A stretch of DNA of 64,000 nucleotides from DTU013 sp964512095 (lineage in GTDB: Bacteria; Bacillota; Clostridia; Acetivibrionales; DTU013). This document shows positions 50,421-59,500 of this stretch, piece by piece; the stretch's first letter is position 1, and each line of letters begins with the position of its first letter. The position numbers were made by a program, and so were the translations under genes. The DNA lies in assembly GCA_964512095.1 (NCBI GenBank), contig CAZEIH010000015.1:1-64000 (forward strand), given 5' to 3'. The notes beneath the pieces are model-generated. The model had not been told where the DNA came from, searched no databases, and saw only the letters and a list, made by a program, of their open reading frames with translations.

Positions 50421-50464
50421 TTGACCTTTTCCTTGTATTATGGTAATTTAAACATATGTTTAAA
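50421..50464 (+). promoter_or_regulatory. Promoter and palindromic operator of the tetR gene
   Basis: TTGACC (50421-50426), a 17-bp spacer and TAATTT (50444-50449). The perfect 18-bp palindrome TTTAAACATATGTTTAAA (50447-50464) overlaps the -10, so bound repressor would block the gene. A similar site lies at 44822. Confidence 0.75.
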
Positions 50465-50486
50465 ACAAAGTCGAGGAGAGTGTTAT

Positions 50487-51101
50487 ATGGATATTCAAAG
50501 TCACGTTATGTCAACTCCTAATATGGAGGAGATGTCGGTCAGGGATAGGATTATAGCTACGACCCTTGGCCTGATCGAAAAAGAAGGCGTCCATGGACTT
50601 ACCACAAGGACTATAGCTCGTGAGGCCAACGTTAATATTGCTGCGATTAACTATTATTTCAGCAGTAAGCAGAGGCTAATCGAAGAAACTCTGCAATCGG
50701 CTTTGGATCACATGTTTTCAGATACATCAGGAATATTTGCTCAGGCGGGAAGTAGTACTGACGATATTTTGAAAAACGTAATGTTCTATTTTCTTCAAGG
50801 CTCACTAATGTATCCCGGCATTATTAAGGCAATGCTCCACGAGCCAATTAATAACAATAATTACGAGGTTGCAATTGTACAACAAATAACTGAGTTCATA
50901 AGAGGATTGGTGTCCCAGACTGAACAGGCTATGGAGGCAGATGAATCAGCTATTAGGGAAAGGATAATGCAGATATTTTCCGTTTCCATTATGGTTGCCT
51001 TGCTGCCGAATACTTTCAAAACAATACTTGGCGATGATTTTATTGATAATATTGACAAGCAAAAGAAATACATTGAAGCATTTTTTACTGTGACTAATTA
51101 G
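50487..51101 (+). CDS. TetR-family transcriptional regulator
   Basis: ATG 50487 follows AGGAGAG; the frame's first TTG (50421) lies in the promoter and cannot be the start. The 204-residue protein has an N-terminal TetR helix-turn-helix (residues about 18-65: RIIATTLGLIEKEG, LTTRTIAREANVNIAAINYYF, SKQRLIEETL) and a helical ligand-binding domain. It is preceded by a perfect palindrome that recurs in the promoter of the ABC exporter operon, so it probably represses both and is released by the exported compound or its effect. The ligand is unknown. The alpha/beta hydrolase gene between them probably belongs to the same regulon. Confidence 0.92.
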   Translation: MDIQSHVMSTPNMEEMSVRDRIIATTLGLIEKEGVHGLTTRTIAREANVNIAAINYYFSSKQRLIEETLQSALDHMFSDTSGIFAQAGSSTDDILKNVMFYFLQGSLMYPGIIKAMLHEPINNNNYEVAIVQQITEFIRGLVSQTEQAMEADESAIRERIMQIFSVSIMVALLPNTFKTILGDDFIDNIDKQKKYIEAFFTVTN

Positions 51102-51222
51102 CATATATTTTTGGAACATTTTTCGGGATTATCAAGTCTATTTATGCAAACAATAAAGCATTATGTACGCATTATGTACGAAAAAACATGAGAACATATT
51201 TACTAAAGAAATGGGGAGCAAA

Positions 51223-52446
51223 ATGAACATGAGAAATGGACTTTCGGCAAAAATAGCAGCTATTATTCTAGTTATTGGGCTTCTGCTCAGTGGCTGTGCA
51301 AGGGATAAAAATCATAATGAAAATGATATACAGCAGGGCACCCAGTCGGAGGACCAAGGCTTAGGCAATCCGGACACAGCATTGCAGCCTGAGAATGGCG
51401 GCGAAAATAGTAATGAAGACCTAGGCGATAACAAGGGTGGCATGGACGGCGAGAATGAAAATGCTGGCGATAAGAACGGCCAGGGGCAGGAGAATGAGGA
51501 AGGAACAACGCCGGAGCCTATTGACCTGAATGTTGTCAAGCCTAATGAAGCAGGTAGAATCATGGTAGTGATGTTCCACAACTTTATTGAAAAATACGAA
51601 AAAGGCGATAAGGATTTTACAACGACCTTTGATGCTTTTGAAGAGCTACTTGAGACACTTTATGAATCGGGCTACAGGCTAATAAGCCTTAATGATTATA
51701 TAAACGGAAATATTGATACACCGGCAGGCTGTATTCCAATGGTATTTACATTTGATGACGGTACCTCTGGCCAGTTTAATCTCATTGAAGAGAACGGAGA
51801 GCTAAAGGTGAATCCTCGTTCCGCTGCAGGTGTTATTGAAAGGTTCAATAAGACACATCCTGATTTCGGTGTGAAGGGTACATTTTATGTAAACTTGGGA
51901 AACAAAACCTTTTCAGGAGCAGGTACACTGGAGCAACGCCTTGAGTACCTTATAAACATGGGATTTGAAGTGGGGAACCACACATATTCTCACATCAATC
52001 TAAAAAAAGATGCCAAGTCTGCTGCAATTATTCAAAAGGAATTAGGCGGTAACCAGAAGAAAATGTATGAGTTGGTTCCCGGCTACACCTTCACCTCCTT
52101 TTCTCTTCCATATGGTGCTCCGTCAAAGGAGCTTACCCAGTATGTAATAAAGGGCGAATATGAGGGCGTGTCATACGATAACAAGGCAATAATGGAGGTC
52201 GGAGCGGAGCCAGCCCAATCTCCATTCAACTCTAAATTTAATCCTTCGTCAACCCGCAGAGTAAGGTCTACAGGGATTATACCTGTTGATCAGGATCTTG
52301 CATGGTGGTTGGATAATATGAAGCGTAGCAATGAATTTGTAAGCGATGGAGATCCGAATACTGTATCCATCCCCGAGAGCTATGAAAAACTAATCGATAA
52401 GGACAGACTAGGCGATAGAGAGCTAGTAGTATATAAACCTGAATAG
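51223..52446 (+). CDS. Polysaccharide deacetylase-family lipoprotein
   Basis: ATG 51223 or 51229 follows GGGGAG; the frame opens further upstream without support. The 407-residue protein has a lipobox ILVIGLLLSGC (Cys near 25). An acidic Asn/Gly/Glu linker up to about 115 follows, then a NodB-like deacetylase domain. Motif 1 FTFDDGTSG (near 180), motif 2 VGNHTYSHINL (near 250) with the metal His pair, and a later catalytic LPYGAPSKEL segment are visible. It should be outside the cell, removing acetyl groups from peptidoglycan or another glycan. The linker is not strictly repetitive. It stands alone after tetR. Confidence 0.88.
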   Translation: MNMRNGLSAKIAAIILVIGLLLSGCARDKNHNENDIQQGTQSEDQGLGNPDTALQPENGGENSNEDLGDNKGGMDGENENAGDKNGQGQENEEGTTPEPIDLNVVKPNEAGRIMVVMFHNFIEKYEKGDKDFTTTFDAFEELLETLYESGYRLISLNDYINGNIDTPAGCIPMVFTFDDGTSGQFNLIEENGELKVNPRSAAGVIERFNKTHPDFGVKGTFYVNLGNKTFSGAGTLEQRLEYLINMGFEVGNHTYSHINLKKDAKSAAIIQKELGGNQKKMYELVPGYTFTSFSLPYGAPSKELTQYVIKGEYEGVSYDNKAIMEVGAEPAQSPFNSKFNPSSTRRVRSTGIIPVDQDLAWWLDNMKRSNEFVSDGDPNTVSIPESYEKLIDKDRLGDRELVVYKPE

Positions 52447-52522
52447 AGCATTTCATATCAGATTGTTAGGATTGAATTTTTTCGAGCGAAGCAAGGTGGC
52501 TGTGGCTGTGTTGGCGGATTGA

Positions 52523-53209
52523 CTATGCAAGCGTCGGGACTCTCTTTCTGATTACCTCAGAAATCAAAGCATGGCCTGCCTCATTGGGGTGAATGCCATC
52601 TTCGCACAAAAGTCCAAGATAATTCCTTGTCTCAAGAAATGCCCTGCGGATATCAATTAACATCACATTTTTTGCTGAGGCAAGCTTCAGTACAGCGATA
52701 TTGTACATCTCATGCCACCTGTATATATGCTCCTCGTCACCCAGCCAGTGCAGGATATTCTCAGAATTCAGACCTTTGGAAATCCAGGAGAAGTATCTGC
52801 GAGCATTTAGCGGCGGTAGTGAAAAAAGAACCGGCGTGCTTCCAGTGTCGATAACGCTGTCAATGATATCAGAATAGATAACTTCAAATTCATCGATAGG
52901 GGTTTTGGCTATGTGAAGTGCCTCGGGATTTTCTGAAATTGCCTTCCAGTCAAAATCACAGTCATTTCCGCCGAATTCCAGGGCGGTGTATGTGTAGTTG
53001 GGTAGTTTGTCCGCATGCCGCTCTATCAGTTTTTTTCCTACAGTTACTGTACAGCCAAATTTAGCATAGTTATCCACCTTAACTTCGCTGTTACGCTTAC
53101 CTAATATGTTGAGGAAGCTACTTTTAAGGAATATATACTTTCCCTTAATAGCATCGAATATAACGCCTTTCATTATGGAATCTCCAAATACACAAATCGA
53201 ATCAATCAT
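52523..53209 (-). CDS. SGNH/GDSL-family hydrolase
   Basis: The 228-residue protein has block I ICVFGDSIMKG (Ser near residue 10), an Asn block ALEFGGNDCDFDW (near 77) and block V DGIHPNEAGH (near 209). No signal peptide is present. The family hydrolyses esters of lipids, glycans or other small molecules. It is only distantly like the SGNH protein at 34.4 kb. It is read divergently from the DUF1836 gene, with a consensus promoter (53277-53249) of its own. Confidence 0.87.
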   Translation of the reverse strand: MIDSICVFGDSIMKGVIFDAIKGKYIFLKSSFLNILGKRNSEVKVDNYAKFGCTVTVGKKLIERHADKLPNYTYTALEFGGNDCDFDWKAISENPEALHIAKTPIDEFEVIYSDIIDSVIDTGSTPVLFSLPPLNARRYFSWISKGLNSENILHWLGDEEHIYRWHEMYNIAVLKLASAKNVMLIDIRRAFLETRNYLGLLCEDGIHPNEAGHALISEVIRKRVPTLA

Positions 53210-53248
53210 ATTTATCGCCTCTAATAAAAAAGTAATCTAATAATGAAT

Positions 53249-53277
53249 ATTATATTATGTGATATTAAATATGTCAA
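53249..53277 (-). promoter_or_regulatory. Consensus sigma-A promoter of the minus-strand SGNH gene
   Basis: On the minus strand TTGACA (53277-53272), a 17-bp spacer and TATAAT (53254-53249), a perfect match to the consensus, about 40 nt before the start codon. Confidence 0.85.
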
Positions 53278-53301
53278 TATGCATGCAGCTGAATTGATTA
53301 T

Positions 53302-53331
53302 TTGCATAACAGCCATTGTGTGTAGTAAAAT
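53302..53331 (+). promoter_or_regulatory. Promoter of the DUF1836 gene
   Basis: TTGCAT (53302-53307), an 18-bp spacer and TAAAAT (53326-53331). Confidence 0.55.
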
Positions 53332-53397
53332 GTTATAGCAAGGCGGTATATACACTATATCACTATGAAAATATCGTCGAATAACAGGAGGCTGCAG

Positions 53398-53979
53398 ATG
53401 GAAGAGCCTAATGACGGCAAGCAGGGTCAGATTATGGAGAAGCTCAATAATTTAAAGGAAAAGCTAACGTCGGAACGTCCTGTAAAGTGGTCGGAATTTC
53501 CGGATATTGGTCTTTACAAGGATCAAGTTCTCTCATATATGTTTCGACAGCTGATAAACTTCGAAGGTGACGGCCAGCTCACATCGGCGATGATAAACAA
53601 TTATATTAAGGATGGACTGTTGCCAAGAACCGATGGAAAGAAATATTCCCGTGAGCATCTGGCCGGACTGACGGAAATCTGCCTGCTGAAGCAGGTATTG
53701 ACAGTAAAGGATACAGGTTTTCTACTGAGTCAGGAACTTAATGAGAATGACCATGCAGGCTTCTATACCAAGTTTATTCAAATTCTTGATGACGCATTAA
53801 AGGACACCTCCAGTCTGATAAATCCCGAGTGGGACATGGAGGCCTTGTCAAATATGACACTAAGCCTTGCTATAACAAGCTATTGTGATAAGCTGGCTTG
53901 TGAAAGGCTTATAGAAATTATGCAAACTAAGATAATGTCGGAAGAAAAGAAAAAGTCTGAGAAAAAGTCTGAGAAATAG
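53398..53979 (+). CDS. DUF1836 family MerR-like regulator
   Basis: ATG 53398 follows AGGAGG at 53386-53391; the upstream ATG 53365 is not served by it. The 193-residue protein contains the DUF1836 domain: WSEFPDIGLYKDQVLSYMFRQL (near 30), MINNYIKDGLLPRTDGKKYSREH (near 62, the MerR-like winged helix) and LTEICLLKQVL. The family is confined mostly to Firmicutes and is thought to regulate transcription; targets are unknown. The C-terminus ends in a lysine-rich 4-residue repeat (KSEK twice). It has its own promoter and is divergent from the SGNH gene. Confidence 0.86.
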   Translation: MEEPNDGKQGQIMEKLNNLKEKLTSERPVKWSEFPDIGLYKDQVLSYMFRQLINFEGDGQLTSAMINNYIKDGLLPRTDGKKYSREHLAGLTEICLLKQVLTVKDTGFLLSQELNENDHAGFYTKFIQILDDALKDTSSLINPEWDMEALSNMTLSLAITSYCDKLACERLIEIMQTKIMSEEKKKSEKKSEK

Positions 53980-54016
53980 CCAGCACCAACATTTCAATTT
54001 ATTCTATGTAAATCTT

Positions 54017-54045
54017 TGCGAGTTTCCATAATACCAGTATTATGG
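54017..54045 (+). promoter_or_regulatory. Candidate promoter with a 20-bp perfect palindrome before the NlpC/P60 gene
   Basis: CCATAATACCAGTATTATGG (54026-54045) is a perfect palindrome. TTGCGA (54017-54022) and TATTAT (54039-54044) flank and overlap it with a 16-bp spacer. This looks like a repressor site inside a promoter about 95 nt before the ATG. Confidence 0.5.
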
Positions 54046-54139
54046 TAAACTTAAAAAGGTCAAATCCTTAATTTATGAGGAGCGGGGTGAAAGGGCAGTC
54101 AACTAACCTCGCAGACAAATAAAAAGAGGGGGATACATA

Positions 54140-54904
54140 ATGCTACAGAAGAAAAAGCTATTGACATCAGTTCTTACGCTTTTGTTGATTGCTTTATTAT
54201 CCACGCAAACGACTTTTGCCTACTCAAACAGAACATTAAAAGTTGGTATGAGAGGCGACGATGTACACAGTCTTCAGAAGGATCTCAATGAATTGGGATT
54301 CATGACTGTTAAACCCACAGGCTATTATGGCCCAATAACAAAGGAAGCTGTCCTTAAAATGCAAACCCAGTACGACCTGCTAAAGGACGGTATTACAGGA
54401 AAACAAACAGTAGGCAAGCTGGATAGCCTTATGGGAAGGACAGCAGAGGACATGCCGGCAGAGGAAAAGCTTGTAGAGGACAAGCCAGCAGAGAAAGTAG
54501 TAGCTTTGACATCCAGGAGTAATTCACGGTCGGTAGATAGCATTATCGATTATGCAAAAAAATACATGGGTGTTAAATATGTTTGGGGAGGAACTACCCC
54601 AAAGGGATTTGATTGTTCGGGATTCGTAAAATATGTTTATAATAATTTTGATGTTTCCCTCAATAGAAATTCTGCAGCCCAGGCAAAGAACGGAGCTTAC
54701 ATAAAGAAAGGAGCTCTTTTGCCTGGAGATCTAGTGTTTTTCGACACTAACGGAGGAAAAAACCGTATCAACCATGTCGGTATCTATATTGGTAACGGAA
54801 AGATGATTCACTCTTCATCACTTTATAAGGGAGTTGTCATATCCACTATTAGCAGTGGATTTTATTCAAGGACATATATGACAGCTAGAAGGGTACTAAA
54901 ATAA
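54140..54904 (+). CDS. Secreted NlpC/P60 peptidoglycan hydrolase with a peptidoglycan-binding domain
   Basis: The 254-residue protein has a signal peptide (LLTSVLTLLLIALLSTQTTFA, about residues 6-27). A PG_binding_1 domain (LKVGMRGDDVHSLQKDLNELGF to about 95) and a short Glu/Lys/Pro linker follow. The NlpC/P60 domain from about 130 carries the catalytic Cys in GFDCSGFVKYVY near 157 and the His in INHVGIYIGNG near 211. It is a gamma-D-glutamyl-diamino acid endopeptidase type enzyme acting on the cell wall, probably in growth or separation. A terminator follows. The promoter has a perfect palindrome. Confidence 0.94.
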   Translation: MLQKKKLLTSVLTLLLIALLSTQTTFAYSNRTLKVGMRGDDVHSLQKDLNELGFMTVKPTGYYGPITKEAVLKMQTQYDLLKDGITGKQTVGKLDSLMGRTAEDMPAEEKLVEDKPAEKVVALTSRSNSRSVDSIIDYAKKYMGVKYVWGGTTPKGFDCSGFVKYVYNNFDVSLNRNSAAQAKNGAYIKKGALLPGDLVFFDTNGGKNRINHVGIYIGNGKMIHSSSLYKGVVISTISSGFYSRTYMTARRVLK

Positions 54905-54947
54905 CGTTTGCGCAAGTATGTAAGTAAGATGGATAAGTAAAAGCACT

Positions 54948-54989
54948 AACTTCATGATATTAGGTAACTGGTGTCATGAAGTTTTTTTT
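54948..54989 (+). terminator. Terminator after the NlpC/P60 gene
   Basis: AACTTCATGA and TCATGAAGTT form a 10-bp perfect stem with a loop of about 16 nt, then TTTTTTTG. Confidence 0.9.
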
Positions 54990-55047
54990 GCATTATTATG
55001 AGCACCGCTAATGATAGATTTTATTTTCTTTGAGTTTGAGATATAAG

Positions 55048-55056
55048 TGATATAAT
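55048..55056 (+). promoter_or_regulatory. Extended -10 promoter of sbcDC
   Basis: TGATATAAT (TG-n-TATAAT) 33 nt before the ATG, without a good -35 box. Confidence 0.55.
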
Positions 55057-55089
55057 CTATATATTGATATATACAGGGGGCAAGGATAC

Positions 55090-56517
55090 ATGCGAATCTT
55101 GCATACATCTGACTGGCATCTGGGCAGAAGCCTTGAGAATATCAGCAGAATCAGTGAGCAACGTAGCTTTATTGACTACCTGGTTGATTTGGCAGATGAA
55201 AAGGAAATTGATCTTGTTCTAGTTGCCGGTGACATTTATGACACATATAATCCTTCGGCAGCTGCGGAGGAATTATTCTATGAAGCCATGGACAGGCTTG
55301 GCGGTAAAGGGAAGAGGGCTGTTGTTGTTATAGCAGGCAATCATGACAATCCTGACAGGCTATGCGCCTCAAGCCCGCTGGCATATAAAAACGGAATAAT
55401 ACTCCTTGGTTACCCGGCAAGTAACCCGGGGGAATACAAAATTGATGCTGGTGGCATCAGCATGGTTGATTCGGGACCGGGTTGGCTGGAACTTAATTTG
55501 CCGAACTGTAATCATAATACAGTTATACTCACTATGCCGTATCCATCTGAGTCAAGGCTAGAAGAATTACTTACTGACAAGGCTGAAGAAGACCAACTTC
55601 AGAAGGCTTATTCTGAAAAAATCAGGACGATTTTCTCGGAACTCTCCTGTAAATTCAGGGATGATACAGTGAATTTAGTCGTTGCTCATCTTTTTTTAAT
55701 GGGCGGAAGCACATCTGATTCAGAAAGAACACTCCAGGTTGGAGGGGCGATGACTGTCAATCCTTCAGCGCTGCCGGAAAAAACACATTATGCCGCATTG
55801 GGGCATCTCCATAGACCTCAGCAGATACGTAGCGCAGCTTGCCCTGCGTATTATGCCGGATCACCGTTAGCATACAGCTTTTCGGAGGCTGACTACAGTA
55901 AAGCAGTATTTATTGTTGATACCTTGCCGGGGAAAGAAGCCGCAATAGAGACAGTATACCTAGACTGTGGCAAGCCTTTGAGGAAATGGTATGCAGAGGA
56001 GGGAATTGGCCAGGTAATAAAGTGGTGTGAGGAAGAGAAGGATTCCAATGCTTGGGTAGATGTGGAAATATTGACAGACCGTGTACTAACAGTAGATGAG
56101 CAAAAAACAATAAGGAGTCTACATCCTGGAATCATTAACATACGCCCGAGACTGATAAACGAAGAAACCCAGGTGTTAAGCCCAGTTAGCAGGGAAGGTA
56201 GAAAAATTGATGACCTGTTCAGTGATTATTACAGATATAGGATGGGAGTTAATATACCGGATGAATTGATGAAGGCATTTATTGAGATAATCAATGACAA
56301 TAGCCAGGACAGCGACCAAGTGGATGGCGGTACGGAAGGTAACGTCACGGAAGTTAGCGTCGCGGAAGTTAGCGACACGGAAAGTAACGTCACGGAAGTT
56401 AGCGTCGCGGAAGTTAGCGACATGGAAGGTAGCGTCGCGGAAAGTAGCGTCACAGAAGTTAACGTCGCGGATGTTAGCGACATGGAGAGTGGCAATGGGG
56501 GAGGTGGTGCCCAATGA
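55090..56517 (+). CDS. sbcD: SbcD exonuclease subunit with a repetitive C-terminal tail
   Basis: The 475-residue protein is the metallophosphoesterase subunit of SbcCD (Mre11-like). The motifs are LHTSDWHLGRSLEN (residues 4-17), AGDIYD (near 47), AGNHDNPDRL (near 81), VVAHLF and ALGHLHRPQ (near 240). With SbcC it cuts hairpins and protein-blocked DNA ends. After about residue 413 a disordered tail of about 55 residues consists of 11 copies of a five-residue unit (V-T/A-E-V-S type). This tail is absent from usual SbcD (about 380-420 residues). sbcC starts inside the last codon (ATGA overlap of 4 bp). Confidence 0.95.
   Translation: MRILHTSDWHLGRSLENISRISEQRSFIDYLVDLADEKEIDLVLVAGDIYDTYNPSAAAEELFYEAMDRLGGKGKRAVVVIAGNHDNPDRLCASSPLAYKNGIILLGYPASNPGEYKIDAGGISMVDSGPGWLELNLPNCNHNTVILTMPYPSESRLEELLTDKAEEDQLQKAYSEKIRTIFSELSCKFRDDTVNLVVAHLFLMGGSTSDSERTLQVGGAMTVNPSALPEKTHYAALGHLHRPQQIRSAACPAYYAGSPLAYSFSEADYSKAVFIVDTLPGKEAAIETVYLDCGKPLRKWYAEEGIGQVIKWCEEEKDSNAWVDVEILTDRVLTVDEQKTIRSLHPGIINIRPRLINEETQVLSPVSREGRKIDDLFSDYYRYRMGVNIPDELMKAFIEIINDNSQDSDQVDGGTEGNVTEVSVAEVSDTESNVTEVSVAEVSDMEGSVAESSVTEVNVADVSDMESGNGGGGAQ
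56331..56493 (+). repeat. 15-bp in-frame tandem repeat in the SbcD tail
   Basis: About eleven units of the type GTCACGGAAGTTAGC follow one another; the first six show a 45-bp higher-order period (three units repeated). The encoded units read VTEVS, VAEVS, DTESN, DMEGS and so on. Confidence 0.93.
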
Positions 56518-59500
56518 GACCTAAAATCCTTGAAATAGAGGGCCTTCAAAGCTTTACTGAAGCTCAGATAATAGATTTTGACACACTGGCGGAATCCGGG
56601 CTGTTTGGCATATTCGGTCCTACCGGAAGCGGAAAATCCACAATTCTTGATGCCATAACCTTCGCATTATATGGCAGGGTAAAAAGAGCTGAGGGTGGAA
56701 CACAGGGGATCATTAATTCCAGGTGTAGGACTGCTAGGGTAGCATACACCTTTGAACTTAACAGAAACGGTGTCAGAACCACATATAGGATGGAAAGAAC
56801 CTATCAAAGAAAAAAGAATTCCCTTAACGCTTGTGAACCCAAGGTGGTTCGCCTTATTCAGATTACAGAGAGCGAAGAAATACCGCTGTGTGATAAGGCC
56901 ATGGAGGCAAGTGCCAAAATCAGAGAGCTATTGGGATTGAACAACGATGATTTTACAAGAGCGGTTGTAATCCCTCAGAACAGTTTTCAGGACTTTCTGA
57001 TGCTGAACAATTCGGAGCGAAGAGGCATGCTGGAAAGAGTTTTTTATCTGGAGGAATACGGTAGGCAGCTTAATGATAAAATTTCCAGGAAAATTGCCAT
57101 ACTAAAAAGCAGGATAGATGTGCTAACAGGTGAGCTGTCCGGATATACAGACGCCTCTGAAGATGCATTGAAGAAAGCAAAAAGAGAAATGGAAGAGGCT
57201 TCTAAGCTAAAGGATGATGTTGAAAGAGAATTGAAGGGGCAGGAAGTCCTATACAATCAGGCAAAAGAGATTTGGAGCCTGGTGCGGGATATGGAGGATA
57301 CAGTCAGGAAGGAAAGGGAGCATAAAATACTGGAGCCCGAAATTGTTAGTAAGAGGCAGAAGCTAGATAAAGCAGTCAAAGCTGATGGCCTTGCCGCCAT
57401 GATTAATAAAAGTAGAGAACTGCAGCTACAGCTAAATGAGACAAACACCCAGCTACAGAAGGTCATGGCGGAATTGCCTGGTGAAACCAACAAGCTTACT
57501 GAAACAAGGACTCAATATGAAGGAATTAGGCGGGAATCGGCTATACATCAGCCACGGCTTGTGGAGCAAAGGACTAGGCTATTGGATGCTTTTACAGTGA
57601 GACAGGAGATAGCCTCCTTGTCAGCCAGGAGTCATGAGCTGACAGGGTTAGAAAGCAAATCGAAGAAAGCCATAGACGCTATTATAGAAGATATAAAAGG
57701 AGCAGAGGAAGAATATGATCAGCTTAAAAAGAGGCTTGGTGATATAACAAAGGAGACAGAAGCCCTAAAGACCAAGCCGGAGTACAGGAGTGAAATACAG
57801 GCGGGAGCGGTTATCGAGGGAGAGATTGAAAGACTGGATAAGAGTCAGAATCAGCAATTGACGAGAAAGGCAACCATTGAAAAAGCAACACAGGACATTG
57901 AAAAGAAGCTTTCCGATGTACAAAAGGAGATTGAAGATAGTCTAAAAACCCAGGAGGAGCTATCGTCAGGCTACCAGGCTCTTACTAAAGCCAAACCGGG
58001 AGACAGGGCATCTGTCCTTGGTAAAATGGAGTATGTTCGAACAGCACAAGGCACATATCAGATGATGGTGCACAAAAAGAAGGAAATAGACCAGCTGATT
58101 GTAAAAAATGAAGCTCAGAAATCTGCTTTGAAGGATTTAGAGCACCTGTGTAAGGAGTTTGAAGATACCAGGCTGGCAGTTGCTGCTACATGTGAAGAAC
58201 GCCACAGAGAGCTTGACCAATGCATTAAGGAGCTTGATACACACACGGCATACACCTTGTCCACGAAGCTAAAGGAGGGTGAGCCTTGCCCGGTATGCGG
58301 TTCGTCCTCTCATCCCATGCCAGCTACTTATGGTAGCTCAGAGGAATTTGGTGTGCTTGAGAAAAAAGCAGAAGCCGTTGGAGCCATGCTGACCAAAGCT
58401 GAGAATGAATTAAAGGAAAGAGAAAAGGATGCCCTTATTTCTGTAGAGAGCCTTAAGGCAAAGCGGGAGCAGCTGGAACTGTCAATCCGGGAGTTAGAGA
58501 ACAAGGAGAGAGAATTTGAGGCTGAAGGACAGAAGCTTCCCCAGCGGCTAAAGGGGCTGGAGTTGGAAATAATATGTCAGGAAATAGATAGGGCGGATGC
58601 TTCTATAAAGGAAAAGCTCCAGGCGATTGATGTCTGGGAAAAAGAGCATACTGCGCTCAAGGAGCAGTTGGACAAACACAATAATGTAATAGGGGCGCTT
58701 CTAATCTCGGAAAATGGAATAAAATCTGAGCTTAGAGTCAACCATGACAATGAGAAGCAACTGAAGGATGAATTAAAGGAAATGTCTGAAAAACTAGATA
58801 CCATGCGTTTAAGACACTCGGAGTTTCTTGTAAGACATTCAATCATAAGTGCTGTTGCAGAGCTGAAAAAATTGTCCGAAAATGATAGAAGCCTTAGCAG
58901 AATGGAAGATGAGCTTGAGAGAACACGGAAGATGGCCGATGAGGCGAGAAAACGGATTGAACAGTCAAATGTAGAGCTTACAAAGCTTAATGCTGAGCAT
59001 ATTAAGCTGGAGTCAGACCTGAAGGGCATGACTGACCAGATTAGTGATAAGGAAAGGAGGATTAATGAACTGACAGGCGGTACTGATATCGAAGAAGGCT
59101 TGCGTTCTATTGATGAAAGACTCAAGGGATTTGAAGCTGACGAAGAGAAATATTCACAGAGACTTGAAAAGTTTGAAAAGCATTGCAACGAGCTCAATAC
59201 AAAAAAATCCCTCCTTGATAACCAGTTGAATATCTACAAGGAGAGTCTACAAAATGAAACGGTAAAGCTTACTACATCTCTTACGGATAATGGTTTTAGT
59301 GGGATTGAAGAGGCAGAAGCCAGTATTATCAAGCCTGAGATACAAAAAGCATTAAAGGCTGAGATAGAGCAATACGAACAAGTATTAGTAAATTTAGTAG
59401 CCCAAAAGCAGCTATTAGAAAAAAAACTAGAGGCCAGAACCATTACCCAGGAAGAGTGGGAACAGATGGAAAAACTATATATGGAGCTTGTTGAGCAATC

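Noticed and set aside
50421..50486. Upstream TTG start of tetR
   Set aside because: It overlaps the -35 box and would contain the operator; ATG 50487 has its own AGGAGAG.
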